From NCBI RefSeq assembly GCF_014596475.1, contig NZ_MECJ01000008.1, forward strand, positions 1-64,000: a stretch of 64,000 nucleotides of DNA, read 5' to 3'. Source of the stretch: Streptomyces sp. CBMA152 (GTDB taxonomy: Bacteria > Actinomycetota > Actinomycetes > Streptomycetales > Streptomycetaceae). Below the pieces are notes generated by a model that saw only the letters and a program-made list of their open reading frames with translations, was not told the DNA's origin and searched no databases. Position numbers and translations under genes: made by a program. Positions within the stretch are counted from its first letter, which is position 1. The number at the start of each line of letters is the position of its first letter. This document shows, piece by piece, positions 1-8,955 of this stretch.

Positions 1-1
1 G

Positions 2-2266
2 GCCGAAGCCGCCGCCACCCACGCGGCCGCGCTGCGCGCCAACACCCAGGCCGCCGAGGCCACCGCTCAAGAGGCGCGGGCCGGCGTCGCCGCGCACGAG
101 GCCGCACGGCTGGCCGGACTGGCCGCCGTCGAGGCCAACAACGCCCTCCAGGCGGCGAACCGCACCAAGGACGAGGCCGAGGGTGCGGTCCGTGAAGCCG
201 CGATGGCCCGCCTGCAGGCCGGTATCGCCGTTCAGGCGTCCAACGCCGCCCGCACCACCGCGGCCGGTATCGCCGACCCGGCCAACACCGCGATCGAGCT
301 GACCGCGCCGTTCTCCGGCAAGGACATCGACGCGGACTTCGCCGCGGCGGTGGCCGCCGCCGCCCAGGAGATGGGCCAGGAGCAGGTCGCCTCGGCCGAG
401 GCCAAGGCCGCGGAGGCCGTCAAGGCCGCCGACGCCGCGGACGAGGCCGCGAAGCGGGCCAACGCCCAGGTCGCCCCGGCCTTCAAGGCCGCTGCCGACG
501 CCGCCCGTTCGTCCGCGAACGCCGCACGCTCGACCGCGGCGGCGATGAAGTCCGCGGCCGAAGCCGCCGAGGACGGAGCCAAGGCCCGAGCCGCGGCCGC
601 CAGCGCCAACCAGGCCGACGCCCAGGCGCAGAAGGACGCGAAGGACGCCCGGGCAGCTGCCAACCAGGCGTACGCCGACGCTACCGCGGCTCGCCAGGCC
701 GCCAACCAGGCCGAGGCCGAAGCCGCCCGCGCCCGTGGTGCCGCCGCAGAGGCCGAACAGCACGCCAGCGCAGCCGCCGGTGCCGCCGACCTCGCCGAGA
801 AGGAAGCCGCCACCGCGCAGGGCGCCGCGAACCAGGCGAAGGAGGACGCCGACGCCGCAGGAAAACTGGCGGAGTCCGCCGAGAGCCACGCGAAGTCGGC
901 GAAGGAAGCGGCCGACAACGCCCTCAACTACGCCAAGGAAGCCGAGGAGGTCGCGAAGAAGGCGGAGGCGGAGCAGGAGGAAAGGGAGCGCAAGGCCCTT
1001 GAGGAGGCCGCCAACGCCCCGAAGACCGACACCGGCGACCTGTCCGACGAGGACCTGGCCGACCTCGAAGAGGCCGGCATCTCGAAGAAGGACCTCGAAA
1101 GGGCCCAGGAACTCGCGGGCAAGAACTTCGAAGACTTCCTGATCGAAATCGGCGGTGAGGTTCTCAAGCAGTACTTCGACGTCGACAACATCAAGAAGTG
1201 CTACAGCGAAGGAAACGTCGAAGCCTGCTTCTGGGCGCTGGTCAACAACCTTCCGTGGGGCAAGGCGTTCCGAGCCATCGAGAAGTTCCCGGAGATCGCC
1301 AAGGCCATCAAGCGCCTCGCCAACATCGGGGGCCTTCTCAAGGAATCGGCGGCGGCGAAGAAGCTGCTCAAGAAGAGCGACGAGCTTCTCGACAAGATCT
1401 ACAAGCAGTTCGACTGCCGCAGGAAGCACAGCTTCCCGCCCACTACCCCGGTTCTGCTCGCCGACGGTACGCACCGGTCCATCAAGGACGTCCGCATCGG
1501 GGACCGGGTGGTCGCGACCGATCCGGAGAGCGGCCGCACCGATGTGCGGCCGGTGACGAACTACTTCACCACCGAGGACGACAAGGACTTCACCCGCCTC
1601 GTCGTCACCACGGCCCAGGGTCCCGCCACCATCACGGCGACCTCCAACCATCCCTTCTGGCTGACGGACCGCAAGCAGTGGGTGGACGCGGGCGACGTGC
1701 GGGTGGGAAACCAGCTGCGCACCCCCGCGGGCTCGACGCTCGCCGTGACAGGCGTCGTCAACTACCACGAGCGCCAGCGCACCCATGACCTCACGGTCGG
1801 GGAGTTCCACACCTACTACGTGGGTGTGGGAGCGACCGATGCCCTCGTCCACAACTGCACTGACCTGGCAGCCGCGGAGCGTCGTTTCCGCGATCAGGCA
1901 CACACCTACAGCGATCACATCAATCCGACCCAGGCGAGGATCGAAGAGAAACTCAAGAAGGACGGCATCGTCACGAAGTGGACGGATGCAGAAACGGCGC
2001 AAGCGGCTGTGGACGAGGCGGTGAAGTTGAACCAGACGTGGCTCAGGAACAACCTCCGCAAGCTGCAGCACAACGAAACCGCAGAACTTCCCGTGCAGAT
2101 GTACAGCGGAGGGTCGCTGGGAACTTACATCAGAAGGGACGGCAGTACGGGTGCCGCCAGTAACAGGGTGAAAGTCGTGATCAAGAAGATCGAAAAGGGC
2201 AGGAGTCCGGACGGCAAGAAGGTTCCGGGTGGGTACTACATCTTCACCTCGTACCCACTACCGTAG
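2..2266 (+). CDS. Polymorphic toxin, 3' part: Ala-rich coiled coil, HINT, RNase A-like C-terminal toxin domain
   Basis: The frame is open from base 2, so the gene starts outside the window; about 754 residues are visible. The first ~320 are an alanine/glutamate/lysine-rich heptad-like stretch, probably a long coiled coil. A short pre-toxin region follows. A HINT (intein/hedgehog-type autoprocessing) domain lies at about 1427-1860, with PVLLADG and GDRVVATDP near its start and the typical closing DALVHNC. The last ~135 residues (about 1861-2266) begin with an SDHI segment and end in GGYYIFTSYP. This pattern resembles the bacterial RNase A-like toxin fold of CdiA-type effectors, where an N-terminal His and a C-terminal Thr/Ser-Tyr segment contribute to catalysis. 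HINT domains release C-terminal toxins in this family. The next gene, 26 bp downstream, is the expected immunity gene. The HINT assignment is firm; the RNase fold is inferred from motif layout only. Confidence 0.85.
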   Translation, partial: AEAAATHAAALRANTQAAEATAQEARAGVAAHEAARLAGLAAVEANNALQAANRTKDEAEGAVREAAMARLQAGIAVQASNAARTTAAGIADPANTAIELTAPFSGKDIDADFAAAVAAAAQEMGQEQVASAEAKAAEAVKAADAADEAAKRANAQVAPAFKAAADAARSSANAARSTAAAMKSAAEAAEDGAKARAAAASANQADAQAQKDAKDARAAANQAYADATAARQAANQAEAEAARARGAAAEAEQHASAAAGAADLAEKEAATAQGAANQAKEDADAAGKLAESAESHAKSAKEAADNALNYAKEAEEVAKKAEAEQEERERKALEEAANAPKTDTGDLSDEDLADLEEAGISKKDLERAQELAGKNFEDFLIEIGGEVLKQYFDVDNIKKCYSEGNVEACFWALVNNLPWGKAFRAIEKFPEIAKAIKRLANIGGLLKESAAAKKLLKKSDELLDKIYKQFDCRRKHSFPPTTPVLLADGTHRSIKDVRIGDRVVATDPESGRTDVRPVTNYFTTEDDKDFTRLVVTTAQGPATITATSNHPFWLTDRKQWVDAGDVRVGNQLRTPAGSTLAVTGVVNYHERQRTHDLTVGEFHTYYVGVGATDALVHNCTDLAAAERRFRDQAHTYSDHINPTQARIEEKLKKDGIVTKWTDAETAQAAVDEAVKLNQTWLRNNLRKLQHNETAELPVQMYSGGSLGTYIRRDGSTGAASNRVKVVIKKIEKGRSPDGKKVPGGYYIFTSYPLP

Positions 2267-2292
2267 AGCGGGCAACGAGAGAAGGACGTGCA

Positions 2293-2925
2293 GTGGACTT
2301 TGATTTCGGACTGACCGCGCTGGGTGGGAAATTCCACATGGACTGGCGGCACGAAGGCGATACCCCTCGGGATTTGGTACGCCGATGGGCCGCGCTCGTC
2401 GGGGACGACGAGACCGGCCGCGAACGGCTGCGCCTCCTGGACGAGGACACGCGGCTACTCCTCGCATCGCCACTCTCGGACGATGACATCCATGCGTTGT
2501 GGAGAGCCGCCGCGATGTTCTATCCGTTCTACCCGGTTGCCGGGGAGGAACCCGCGCGGGGCCGCGCATGGCTGACCGAGATCGAAAGCGAATTGCGGCC
2601 GCACTTCCCGGAGCCGGGAGGCGAGCCTTCTGCGGTAGCGAGCTCCGACGCCGAGCGCGCGGCGGTCGTCGCTCTCGCGGGACGTCTGACACCGCGGTCC
2701 GAGTCGGCGCTGGAGCCCTTGTCGGCCCCCACGGTGACCGGTGCGGTGGAGCGCTGCGCGACGCTGGTGAGTGCCGCACTCGCGTTCCGGTTCCTGCTCC
2801 ACGCCTACTCGACGTACAACAGTCCGGTACCCGCCTCCTCCTGGGCCGTGTTCGAGGAACTGAACCATTCCTTCGGATACGGAGAGTTCATGCTCTCGAC
2901 GATCGAGTACCTCCGGGAGGAATAA
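2293..2925 (+). CDS. Probable immunity protein for the upstream toxin
   Basis: This 210-residue acidic, mostly helical protein has no signal peptide or membrane segment. The GTG start is preceded by AGAAGGA at good spacing. It lies directly after the toxin in the same direction, which is the standard place for the cognate immunity gene of a polymorphic toxin, and its acidic composition suits neutralising a basic nuclease domain. I do not recognise the family, so the role is inferred from position. It could instead be an unrelated cytoplasmic orphan. Confidence 0.6.
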   Translation: MDFDFGLTALGGKFHMDWRHEGDTPRDLVRRWAALVGDDETGRERLRLLDEDTRLLLASPLSDDDIHALWRAAAMFYPFYPVAGEEPARGRAWLTEIESELRPHFPEPGGEPSAVASSDAERAAVVALAGRLTPRSESALEPLSAPTVTGAVERCATLVSAALAFRFLLHAYSTYNSPVPASSWAVFEELNHSFGYGEFMLSTIEYLREE

Positions 2926-2962
2926 GTCACTCCAGCGCTCTGGACCGGCCGGTTCGGCCAGG

Positions 2963-3229
2963 GTGCGCCTGAGAGCTGGACAGGGGCGCAGAAGTGCCTT
3001 CCTCGCTGGGCCGATGGACCTCTCCAGGGTCTACGGCCGCGCGAGGGAGGCACTTTCCGCCCGGCTCGATCGCGGCCGCCGCCGAGCACCTCTACGCGTC
3101 TGGGGGCGCCTGCACGGCCTGGTCAGCCTGGAGGTCTATGGGCATCTGGCGCCGGAGACCGACGATCCCGGGCGGGTTTTCGAGGATGAGATCTGGGACT
3201 TGACCCGGACGCTGGGCCTGGAGGGGTGA
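2963..3229 (+). pseudogene. TetR-family regulator, C-terminal remnant
   Basis: Only the last ~45 residues (about 3095-3229) look like a real protein. A segment starting RVWGRLHGLVSLEVYGH and ending DLTRTLGLEG is typical of the C-terminal ligand domain of TetR/AcrR regulators with a WHG-type domain. The helix-turn-helix half is absent and the 5' part of the frame has no recognisable content. This is a truncated, non-functional copy at the edge of a rearranged stretch. Confidence 0.55.
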
Positions 3230-3268
3230 CCTTCACAGCAGTGACACCGTCCAGTGCACTGCGCATCG

Positions 3269-3631
3269 TCAGGACATAGCAGGGGCATTACGCCCTGCCT
3301 CCTGGCCCGAAGGAACACCCCGGCGACCGGCCACCGCGAAGCGGCGCCCGCTTCGCCGCGAGGTCGTCGTCGGTGCCCCGAGGCGACCGCACGTACCGGC
3401 GCACGATCCGCATCTGGCGCCGCGTTGTCCGCGCACAGGATCAGGTCGGCGTACGCGCCGCGTACGCGGGCGATGGTCTCGGCCTGCTGCTGCGAGACGA
3501 GCCGCAAATGCGCGACGTCGGGCTGCCCGCGGGCGGAGGCGCGGGCAGCCCGACCAGGTCGTGAGGGCGCCGACGACCGCGCCGCCGGCGCCCAGACCCG
3601 CGCCGACGATCACTGCCCACTGTCCGTCCAT
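3269..3631 (-). pseudogene. Small membrane-anchored protein, frameshifted and truncated
   Basis: Reading leftwards from 3631, the product begins MDGQWAVIVGAGLGAGGAVVGALTTW, a single N-terminal membrane helix common in small Streptomyces proteins. Near 3550 the plausible continuation (GQPDVAHLRLVSQQQAETIARVRGAYADLI) moves to another minus-strand frame, the one running through 3507. A short indel therefore splits the gene. The 3' end runs into the antisense of the TetR remnant, so it is also truncated. Function unknown. Confidence 0.5.
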
Positions 3632-3691
3632 GGAGCAGACGTCAGGACGTGTCGTGCCTGTCGCAGGGGCTGTTCGCGATTCTTCGCGGCC

Positions 3692-3880
3692 CTACTTGTC
3701 TGCCTTGGCGTCCGAGTCGGCGGCCGCGGCTGCCGACTCCGCCGCGCCGACCTTCTGCGCCATCTGCTGCTCCGTGCCCGAGGGTGAGTCCGACTTGGCG
3801 GGGGAGTGTGAGCAGCCGGTGGCGAGCGCGGCGGTCAGGGCGGCTGCCGCCACGGTGTGCAGGAGGGTGCGGGCACGCAT
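3692..3880 (-). CDS. Small lipoprotein
   Basis: A 62-residue protein whose N-terminal hydrophobic segment ends in a lipobox (LATGC). The mature part is a short Ala/Ser/Asp-rich tail. The ATG overlaps the TGA of the upstream secreted-protein gene by one base (TGATG), so translation is probably coupled. It is the last gene of the two-component operon reading leftwards. Its role is unknown; with its neighbour it may be an envelope target or accessory of the sensor kinase. Confidence 0.7.
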   Translation of the reverse strand: MRARTLLHTVAAAALTAALATGCSHSPAKSDSPSGTEQQMAQKVGAAESAAAAADSDAKADK

Positions 3881-4302
3881 CACTTCGTCCCGTTGTTGTT
3901 GGCCTCGCACCAGGCGGTCACGTCCTTGAGGTCCTTCTGCCGCTGTTGAAGCGTCGTCACCAGCCCCTTGCGGTAGGTGAGTTTGTCATTGAGGTAGGTC
4001 TCGATCGCTGGGTGGCCCTCCTTCTTCGCGTTGTCCACCCGCTGCTGCAGCCGGGCCACCGAACCCACGGTGTTCACACCGCCGTTGAGCCGGTCGAGGG
4101 AGCGGTCGAGGCGCGCCGCGACCTTGGGTGCCCGCTTGCAGACGCTCTTGGCGCCGTCGGTCGTGGGTGCCTTGGCCGTGGTGCGCGGTGTCTTGGAGGG
4201 GGTGGAGTCGGCGAAGGCGCTGGGCGCGGCGACGGTGAGTACGGCCGTAGCGGCCAGTGCCGCCGCGGCCACCCGGCGGCGGGCCGAGAAGGGTGTGTCC
4301 AT
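3880..4302 (-). CDS. Secreted protein downstream of the sensor kinase
   Basis: 140 residues with a clear Sec signal peptide (RRR, an Ala/Leu core, then APSAFA-DS). The mature part is basic and helical, with two cysteines (in SVCKRAP and AWCEAN) that could form a disulfide, and coiled-coil-like segments. An AGGAGG ribosome site sits at good spacing before the ATG at 4302. It lies 44 bp after the kinase gene in the same direction, suggesting co-transcription and a link to envelope sensing. The family is not recognised by name. Confidence 0.75.
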   Translation of the reverse strand: MDTPFSARRRVAAAALAATAVLTVAAPSAFADSTPSKTPRTTAKAPTTDGAKSVCKRAPKVAARLDRSLDRLNGGVNTVGSVARLQQRVDNAKKEGHPAIETYLNDKLTYRKGLVTTLQQRQKDLKDVTAWCEANNNGTK

Positions 4303-4346
4303 GGGTGCTGCCTCCTGGTCCAAGGATCGGATCGAACGACCGGAGG

Positions 4347-5810
4347 CTACGAAGGCTCTTTGTGGAAACTCTGTGACCGGGCCGCCGTGAGCGTCAGCCA
4401 GTCCCGCTGGAGGGGGAGCGCGCCGTCCCGCGACGGGACGGATGCGGGCAGGCGTACCGTGCAGCGGGTGCCCGTCGCGCCGGGCCCCTCGCGGAGCTCG
4501 ACGGTGCCGCCGTGCAGCGCCGCCTGCTGGGCGACCAGGGTGAGGCCGAGTCCGGAGCCGGTGCTGCCGGGGCCCCGGTGGAAGCGCCGGAACACCTCCT
4601 GGCGGGCGTGCGGCGGGATGCCCGGGCCCCGGTCGTCCACGGTGATCAGCACCTGCCCGTCCTCCCCGCGGACGGCGACGGCGATCTCGGCCCGGCCCCG
4701 CGCGTCCCTGCCGTGCACGAGCGCGTTGCCGACGAGGTTGTCGAGCAGGATCCGGATGCCGGGCTCCCAGCAGTGCGCCGGCGCGGGCTCCGCGTCCAGG
4801 GTGATCCGGGCGTCCGGCACCCGCCGCCGGGCCTCGGCCACCGCCGCGTCCGCCGACTCCGCCACGTCGACCACCCGGAACGCGTCGGGCTCCACCAGAT
4901 CGCCGCGCCCCAACTCCCGCAGCGCGACCAGCATGCCGAGCAGGCGCGCGTGCTCGGCCCGCAGCTCGTCGACGACCGCGTCGCGCTCCGCCTCCGGCAG
5001 CCCGGGAAGGGCCAGGACGTCGAGGTTGGTGCCCATGCTCATCAGCGGGTTGCGCAGCTCGTGCGAGGCGGCCGCGGAGAAGGAGCGGGCGGTGTCCAGG
5101 GCCTGCGCGGTGCGGGCTGCCTGCTCGTCGTAGCGGGCGAGGACGGTCTGGAGGGTGGCCGCCAGGTCGTCGACCTCGGTGACCCCGGTCGGCCGGTGTT
5201 CGAGCCGTACGGTGCTGGTACGGGGATCGAGGCCCTCCGCGCGTCGGCGCAACCGGCGCAGCGGGCGGGTCGCACCGTTGGCGACGGCCCAGGCGAGCAG
5301 CGCCGAGAGCGGGGCGGCGAGCACGGCGGTGGTCGCCGTCCGCCTTCGTACGAGCCCGAGTTGGGTGCGGCTCGCGGTGTCCGGCGAGAACACCCACAGG
5401 GTGCCGGACACCTGCGACCCCTTGACCGGCAGCGCGTACGCCCGCCAGGTGCGGCCCGCGCCCCGCACGGTCACCGGGACCTTGACTGCGTGCGGCAGCG
5501 GGACGGATGCGTCGGGCTGCGGGCCGCCGCTGAAGGTTCCGTCGGGTCCGCTGAGGCGTACACCCACATCGAGCGCGGAAGTGAAGAGCCGGCGCTGCCG
5601 GTTCTCCTCGGCGGTGGGCTGGTCGTTGGCCGCGGCCCGCAGCAGTGTGCGGGCGTCGTGGGCGATCGCCGTGGCCCGGGTCCGCAGATGGCTGTCCTCC
5701 TCGCGGTGCAGATCGCGGGCGACGAGCGTGAGCAGCAGCCAGCCGCAGGCCAGGACCAGTATCGGCACGGCCACGCCCACCGCGAGGGCGATCCGGGTGG
5801 ACAGTTTCAC
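4347..5810 (-). CDS. Two-component sensor histidine kinase
   Basis: A 487-residue membrane kinase. There is one membrane helix near residues 7-30, an extracytoplasmic sensor region of ~130 residues, a second helix near 170-190, a HAMP linker, a HisKA segment with the phospho-acceptor His (SFSAAASHELRNPL), and an ATPase domain with N box (DNLVGNALVHG), G1 (DDRGPGIPP) and G2 (GSGLGLTLV). The GTG start overlaps the response-regulator stop by four bases (GTGA), so the pair is translationally coupled. It autophosphorylates and passes phosphate to the adjacent OmpR-type regulator. The signal is unknown; the downstream secreted protein and lipoprotein suggest an envelope cue. Confidence 0.93.
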   Translation of the reverse strand: MKLSTRIALAVGVAVPILVLACGWLLLTLVARDLHREEDSHLRTRATAIAHDARTLLRAAANDQPTAEENRQRRLFTSALDVGVRLSGPDGTFSGGPQPDASVPLPHAVKVPVTVRGAGRTWRAYALPVKGSQVSGTLWVFSPDTASRTQLGLVRRRTATTAVLAAPLSALLAWAVANGATRPLRRLRRRAEGLDPRTSTVRLEHRPTGVTEVDDLAATLQTVLARYDEQAARTAQALDTARSFSAAASHELRNPLMSMGTNLDVLALPGLPEAERDAVVDELRAEHARLLGMLVALRELGRGDLVEPDAFRVVDVAESADAAVAEARRRVPDARITLDAEPAPAHCWEPGIRILLDNLVGNALVHGRDARGRAEIAVAVRGEDGQVLITVDDRGPGIPPHARQEVFRRFHRGPGSTGSGLGLTLVAQQAALHGGTVELREGPGATGTRCTVRLPASVPSRDGALPLQRDWLTLTAARSQSFHKEPS

Positions 5811-6502
5811 GGCTGCTCCCGCAGGACGAAGCCCACTCCGCGCACGGTGTGGACGAGCCGGGGAGCGCCGTCCGCCTCCAGCTTGCGGCGCAGATAGCTG
5901 ACGAAGGTGTCCACGGCGTCGGTGCGTACGTCGACGTCGTATCCCCAGACCCGTTCGAGCAACTGGTCGCGGGTGAGGACGAGACCGGTGTTGCGGGCGA
6001 GGACTTCGAGCAGTTCGTACTCGCGCCGGGTGAGGTCGAGCAGGCGTCCGTCGCGGTGTGCGGTACGGGCAGCCGGGTCGATGACGAGACCGCAGGACCG
6101 TACGACGTCGTGCTCGGCGGGTGGGCGGCGGCGCAGCAGTGCGTGCAGCCGCAGCACCAGCTCTTGGAGGGCGAACGGTTTGACCAGGTAGTCGTCGCCG
6201 CCCGCCTGGAGCCCGGCGATGCGGTCGGTGGTCTCGTCGAGCGCCGACAGCATCAGTACCGGCAGATCGTGCCCGGCGCCGCGCAGGGCCGTGCACACCT
6301 CGATGCCGCTCATGTCCGGCATGGAGACGTCGAGCACCAGCACATCGGGCGGTGCCTGGCCCACCGCGTCGAGTGCGGCCCGGCCGCCGTCGGCGGTGCG
6401 CACCCGGAAGCCGCTGAGCCTCAGCCCACGCTCCAGGGAGCGGCGCACCGCGGCGTCGTCGTCGACGACCAGGACGTCCCCGGGACGGTTCGGACCGCTC
6501 AT
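5807..6502 (-). CDS. OmpR/PhoB-family response regulator
   Basis: 231 residues. The N-terminal receiver domain has the acidic pair (VVDDDAA), the phospho-accepting Asp in VLDVSMPDMSG, and the conserved Thr/Ser and Lys (LSALDE, VKPF). The C-terminal winged helix has LTRREYELLEVLARN and VDTFVSYLRRKLE. The start at 6502 follows GTGAGG; the frame extends further upstream, but that extension is Arg/Pro-rich and unlike the family. It heads an operon with the kinase and two small exported proteins. Confidence 0.94.
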   Translation of the reverse strand: MSGPNRPGDVLVVDDDAAVRRSLERGLRLSGFRVRTADGGRAALDAVGQAPPDVLVLDVSMPDMSGIEVCTALRGAGHDLPVLMLSALDETTDRIAGLQAGGDDYLVKPFALQELVLRLHALLRRRPPAEHDVVRSCGLVIDPAARTAHRDGRLLDLTRREYELLEVLARNTGLVLTRDQLLERVWGYDVDVRTDAVDTFVSYLRRKLEADGAPRLVHTVRGVGFVLREQP

Positions 6503-6781
6503 CCGCCTCACCCTCACTCCACGCCGCCGCACGTCGGGCCGCGGCGGCGGGGTCAGGGTACGACGCCTTGCTGTGTGCGCCCGGGCGGAAGGAGCGGCCA
6601 CGGGTCGCCGTCGGACCCGCCTATGGATCGGCAAGGGCCGGTTCACCCCCATGCTCGGCGAGGACGCGGCGGCATCACGTCAGCCCGCTTCGTGGCGGGC
6701 GAGCCCTCGACGTTCGGTCGGGGTTTCGCCCGGCGCGGCCGCTCTGGCGGTGGTGTTGGGGATGTGCGTGAAGTGGATCGC

Positions 6782-7618
6782 TCACGTCGCGATGAATGTG
6801 CTCACTCGTGTGGTGAGTTCGTCGGCCGCCTGGTGCTGGAGTCCGTGGTGGCTGCTGCCGGGCAGGACCGCGATCTCGGCGTGGGGCAGCAGCCTTCTGG
6901 CGGTGGCTGCGACCCGGCGGGCATCGTGGGGTCGGCTGTGTTCGGCGAGCAGTAGCAGTACTGGTGTGCGGAGCGTGCGCAGGGCGGCCGCGGCTGGGCG
7001 GGGCCTGGTGACCGGGCGGGCTTTGGGTAGGGCGGCCGCTGTTTTCTGTAACCGTAGCCAGGCCGGGTCCAGTGGTGCGCCGCCGCTCTGCCAGTGCAGG
7101 AAGGAGCGGGTGCGGGCTGGGGTGGGCCGTATCAGCATCGGCAGCGCGCGCAGCAGGTAGGTGGGCCGGTACCCGGCGAAGCAGCCGGTGGGGTCGGTGA
7201 GGACCAGGCGGTGTACCCGGGGGGAGTCGAGGGCGTAGTGGAGTGCGATCCAGGCGCCGTAGGAGTGTCCGGCCAGGGTGGTCTGGTGGATGCCGAGGCC
7301 GTCGAGCAGGGTGTCGAGCCAGTGATGGAGGTCGGCGACGGTGCTGATGGGGCGCTCTGGGGCGGGGGTGCTGTGGCCGGCGTCCCCGATGAGGTCGGCG
7401 GCCAGGACGCGGTGGGTGCGCGCCCAGGCGGGAGCGTTGGCGAACCAGGAGACCGAGGTCTCCCCACCACCGGGCAGCAGGAGCAAGGGCGGCGCGTCGG
7501 GAGAACCGAGGCAGTTGAGGCGGGTGGTGCCGTAGGGAGTGGGGATGTCACGGCGTTCGATCCCCGGGCCCCACTGGGCCAGCAGCTTGTCGTACGCCGC
7601 GAAGAACGTCTCGTGCAT
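6782..7618 (-). CDS. Alpha/beta-hydrolase
   Basis: 278 residues with the alpha/beta-hydrolase pattern: oxyanion-hole region LLLLPGGGETSVSW, nucleophile elbow AGHSYGAW, a late Asp region (LLLLAEHSRPHD) and the catalytic His in GSSHHGLQ. There is no signal peptide, so it is cytoplasmic. The start at 7618 has GGAGGGG upstream. The substrate cannot be predicted. It lies 79 bp after the small membrane-protein gene in the same direction. Confidence 0.88.
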   Translation of the reverse strand: MHETFFAAYDKLLAQWGPGIERRDIPTPYGTTRLNCLGSPDAPPLLLLPGGGETSVSWFANAPAWARTHRVLAADLIGDAGHSTPAPERPISTVADLHHWLDTLLDGLGIHQTTLAGHSYGAWIALHYALDSPRVHRLVLTDPTGCFAGYRPTYLLRALPMLIRPTPARTRSFLHWQSGGAPLDPAWLRLQKTAAALPKARPVTRPRPAAAALRTLRTPVLLLLAEHSRPHDARRVAATARRLLPHAEIAVLPGSSHHGLQHQAADELTTRVSTFIAT

Positions 7619-7697
7619 CCTCAGCCCCTCCACCCCGCACGGTTGTCTCGCTTCACGATATTCCCCGAGGGCGACGCCCGTCGTAGCGTCGGGAGGT

Positions 7698-8216
7698 CTA
7701 TGGCTTGAGCTTGTGGCGATACCAGCGGTGGTGTACCACGGGTTCGACACCCAGCACTGCGGCGCCTGCGACCATGCCGACCAGCAGGGTGGGCCAACCG
7801 CCGCCGTTGAGGAGCGCGCCGAGACAGGCGGCGGCAATGGCCGCAGGACGTAGGAGTGTCAGCAGACCGAGGCCGATGACCATCGCGAGCGTGCCGGCAC
7901 GGAACGGCAGGAGGAAGTAGGCCGCGAGTGACAGCAGGACGGCGACGGCATAGACCGCAAGCGGGAGCAGGTAGCCGATCCCGCCGACCGTCAGGGAGCC
8001 GTACGTCCGGGTTCGGTCCGGCGCCGTGAGAAGCAGCAGGAGTGCGGTCAGCACCGGAGCGAGCAGCAGGACTGCGCCTACGGCCAGCCCGCGCATGGCG
8101 GCTCGGGCGTTCGTGCGGCGTTTGCGGATGCGGGCGTCGCGGCCGGCGTAGGCACGGAAGCCGCTGAATGCCGCGTCGACCAGGCCGAGCAGTGCGAGCG
8201 GTATGGCGGGAGTCAT
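7698..8216 (-). CDS. Small integral membrane protein
   Basis: 172 residues with four or five hydrophobic helices (around GLAVGAVLLLAPVLTALLLLL, GYLLPLAVYAVAVLL, AMVIGLGLLTLL and TLLVGMVAGAAVLG). The ATG overlaps the stop of the upstream methyltransferase-like gene by four bases (ATGA), so the two are translationally coupled. No catalytic motif is visible. Function unknown. Confidence 0.78.
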   Translation of the reverse strand: MTPAIPLALLGLVDAAFSGFRAYAGRDARIRKRRTNARAAMRGLAVGAVLLLAPVLTALLLLLTAPDRTRTYGSLTVGGIGYLLPLAVYAVAVLLSLAAYFLLPFRAGTLAMVIGLGLLTLLRPAAIAAACLGALLNGGGWPTLLVGMVAGAAVLGVEPVVHHRWYRHKLKP

Positions 8217-8839
8217 CGGGTGCACTCGAAGAGGTGGTCGGGACCGACCAGTCGGCGCGCGGCACGCCCGAGAAACCGGCGAAACGGATCCTCCAGGTGC
8301 GGGCGCACGCCGATGATCGGGCGCAGTGTGGTGCAGAACGGGTTCGCCGCGCCGCGAGGCTCGTACAGCAGTGGTGTGATACCGGGGACGCGGGCGGCGC
8401 GAAGCAGTGCTTCGTCGCTGTGGGCGCGCCGTGCGGAGGCGACGCCGTCGTGGCGGCCGAGCGGGTGGCGCATCCGGGCGCGGTGGAAGATCCACGCCCC
8501 GAGGGGTGCGAGGCGGGTTGCGGCGATGTCGAAGTGGCAGAAGGCATACGCGGGGGAGGCGGCCTGGGACCGGAAGAACTCGGCCAGGGCGGGACCGCGG
8601 AAGTGGTGCAGCACGCCGGTGGAGATGTAGACGGTTGCCGCCTCTGGCAGGTCGAACGCGTTGCCGTGGACGAAGCGGCAGTCGAGTCCCTCGGCGCGGG
8701 CGAGGTGGCCGGCTTCGGCTACCAGTGCGGCGTCGAGGTCGACTCCGACGAGATCAACGTCCGGGCCCAGCGCATGGGTGGCCGCCAGCCAGCGAAACCT
8801 ACGGCCTCCGCCGCGGCCTCCGTGCCCGAGAAGCCGCAC
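8213..8839 (-). CDS. Class I SAM methyltransferase-like protein, probably N-terminally truncated
   Basis: 208 residues. The acidic strand-2 motif (DLVGVDLDAALVAEA) and a post-motif segment (VYISTGVLHHF) resemble class I methyltransferases. The glycine-rich SAM-binding motif I that should lie ~20 residues earlier is missing; the stretch there is Gly/Arg-rich noise (about 8790-8839). The usual N-terminal ~50 residues are therefore lost or frameshifted, and activity is doubtful. The 3' end is intact and coupled to the membrane-protein gene. Confidence 0.6.
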   Translation of the reverse strand: MRLLGHGGRGGGRRFRWLAATHALGPDVDLVGVDLDAALVAEAGHLARAEGLDCRFVHGNAFDLPEAATVYISTGVLHHFRGPALAEFFRSQAASPAYAFCHFDIAATRLAPLGAWIFHRARMRHPLGRHDGVASARRAHSDEALLRAARVPGITPLLYEPRGAANPFCTTLRPIIGVRPHLEDPFRRFLGRAARRLVGPDHLFECTR

Positions 8840-8955
8840 AAGGGGCAGCGACTGCGGCCCCCACTATCAACGCCGAGGCCACAGACCCCGGATGCGGTGT
8901 GCAGTACCAGGCCGGGCATAGTCGGGGAGGACCAGTCATCGATCACGGAGGAACC

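Noticed and set aside
232..927. 231-residue minus-strand ORF opposite the toxin coiled coil
   Set aside because: Pure antisense of Ala-rich codons; Ala/Ser composition only, no start signal.
3649..5133. Long plus-strand ORF over the lipoprotein and kinase genes
   Set aside because: Shadow of minus-strand genes with clear domains and coupled starts; product is Arg/Pro/Ser-rich without motifs.
5849..6955. 368-residue plus-strand ORF opposite the response regulator
   Set aside because: Antisense frame of a gene with a complete receiver and winged helix.
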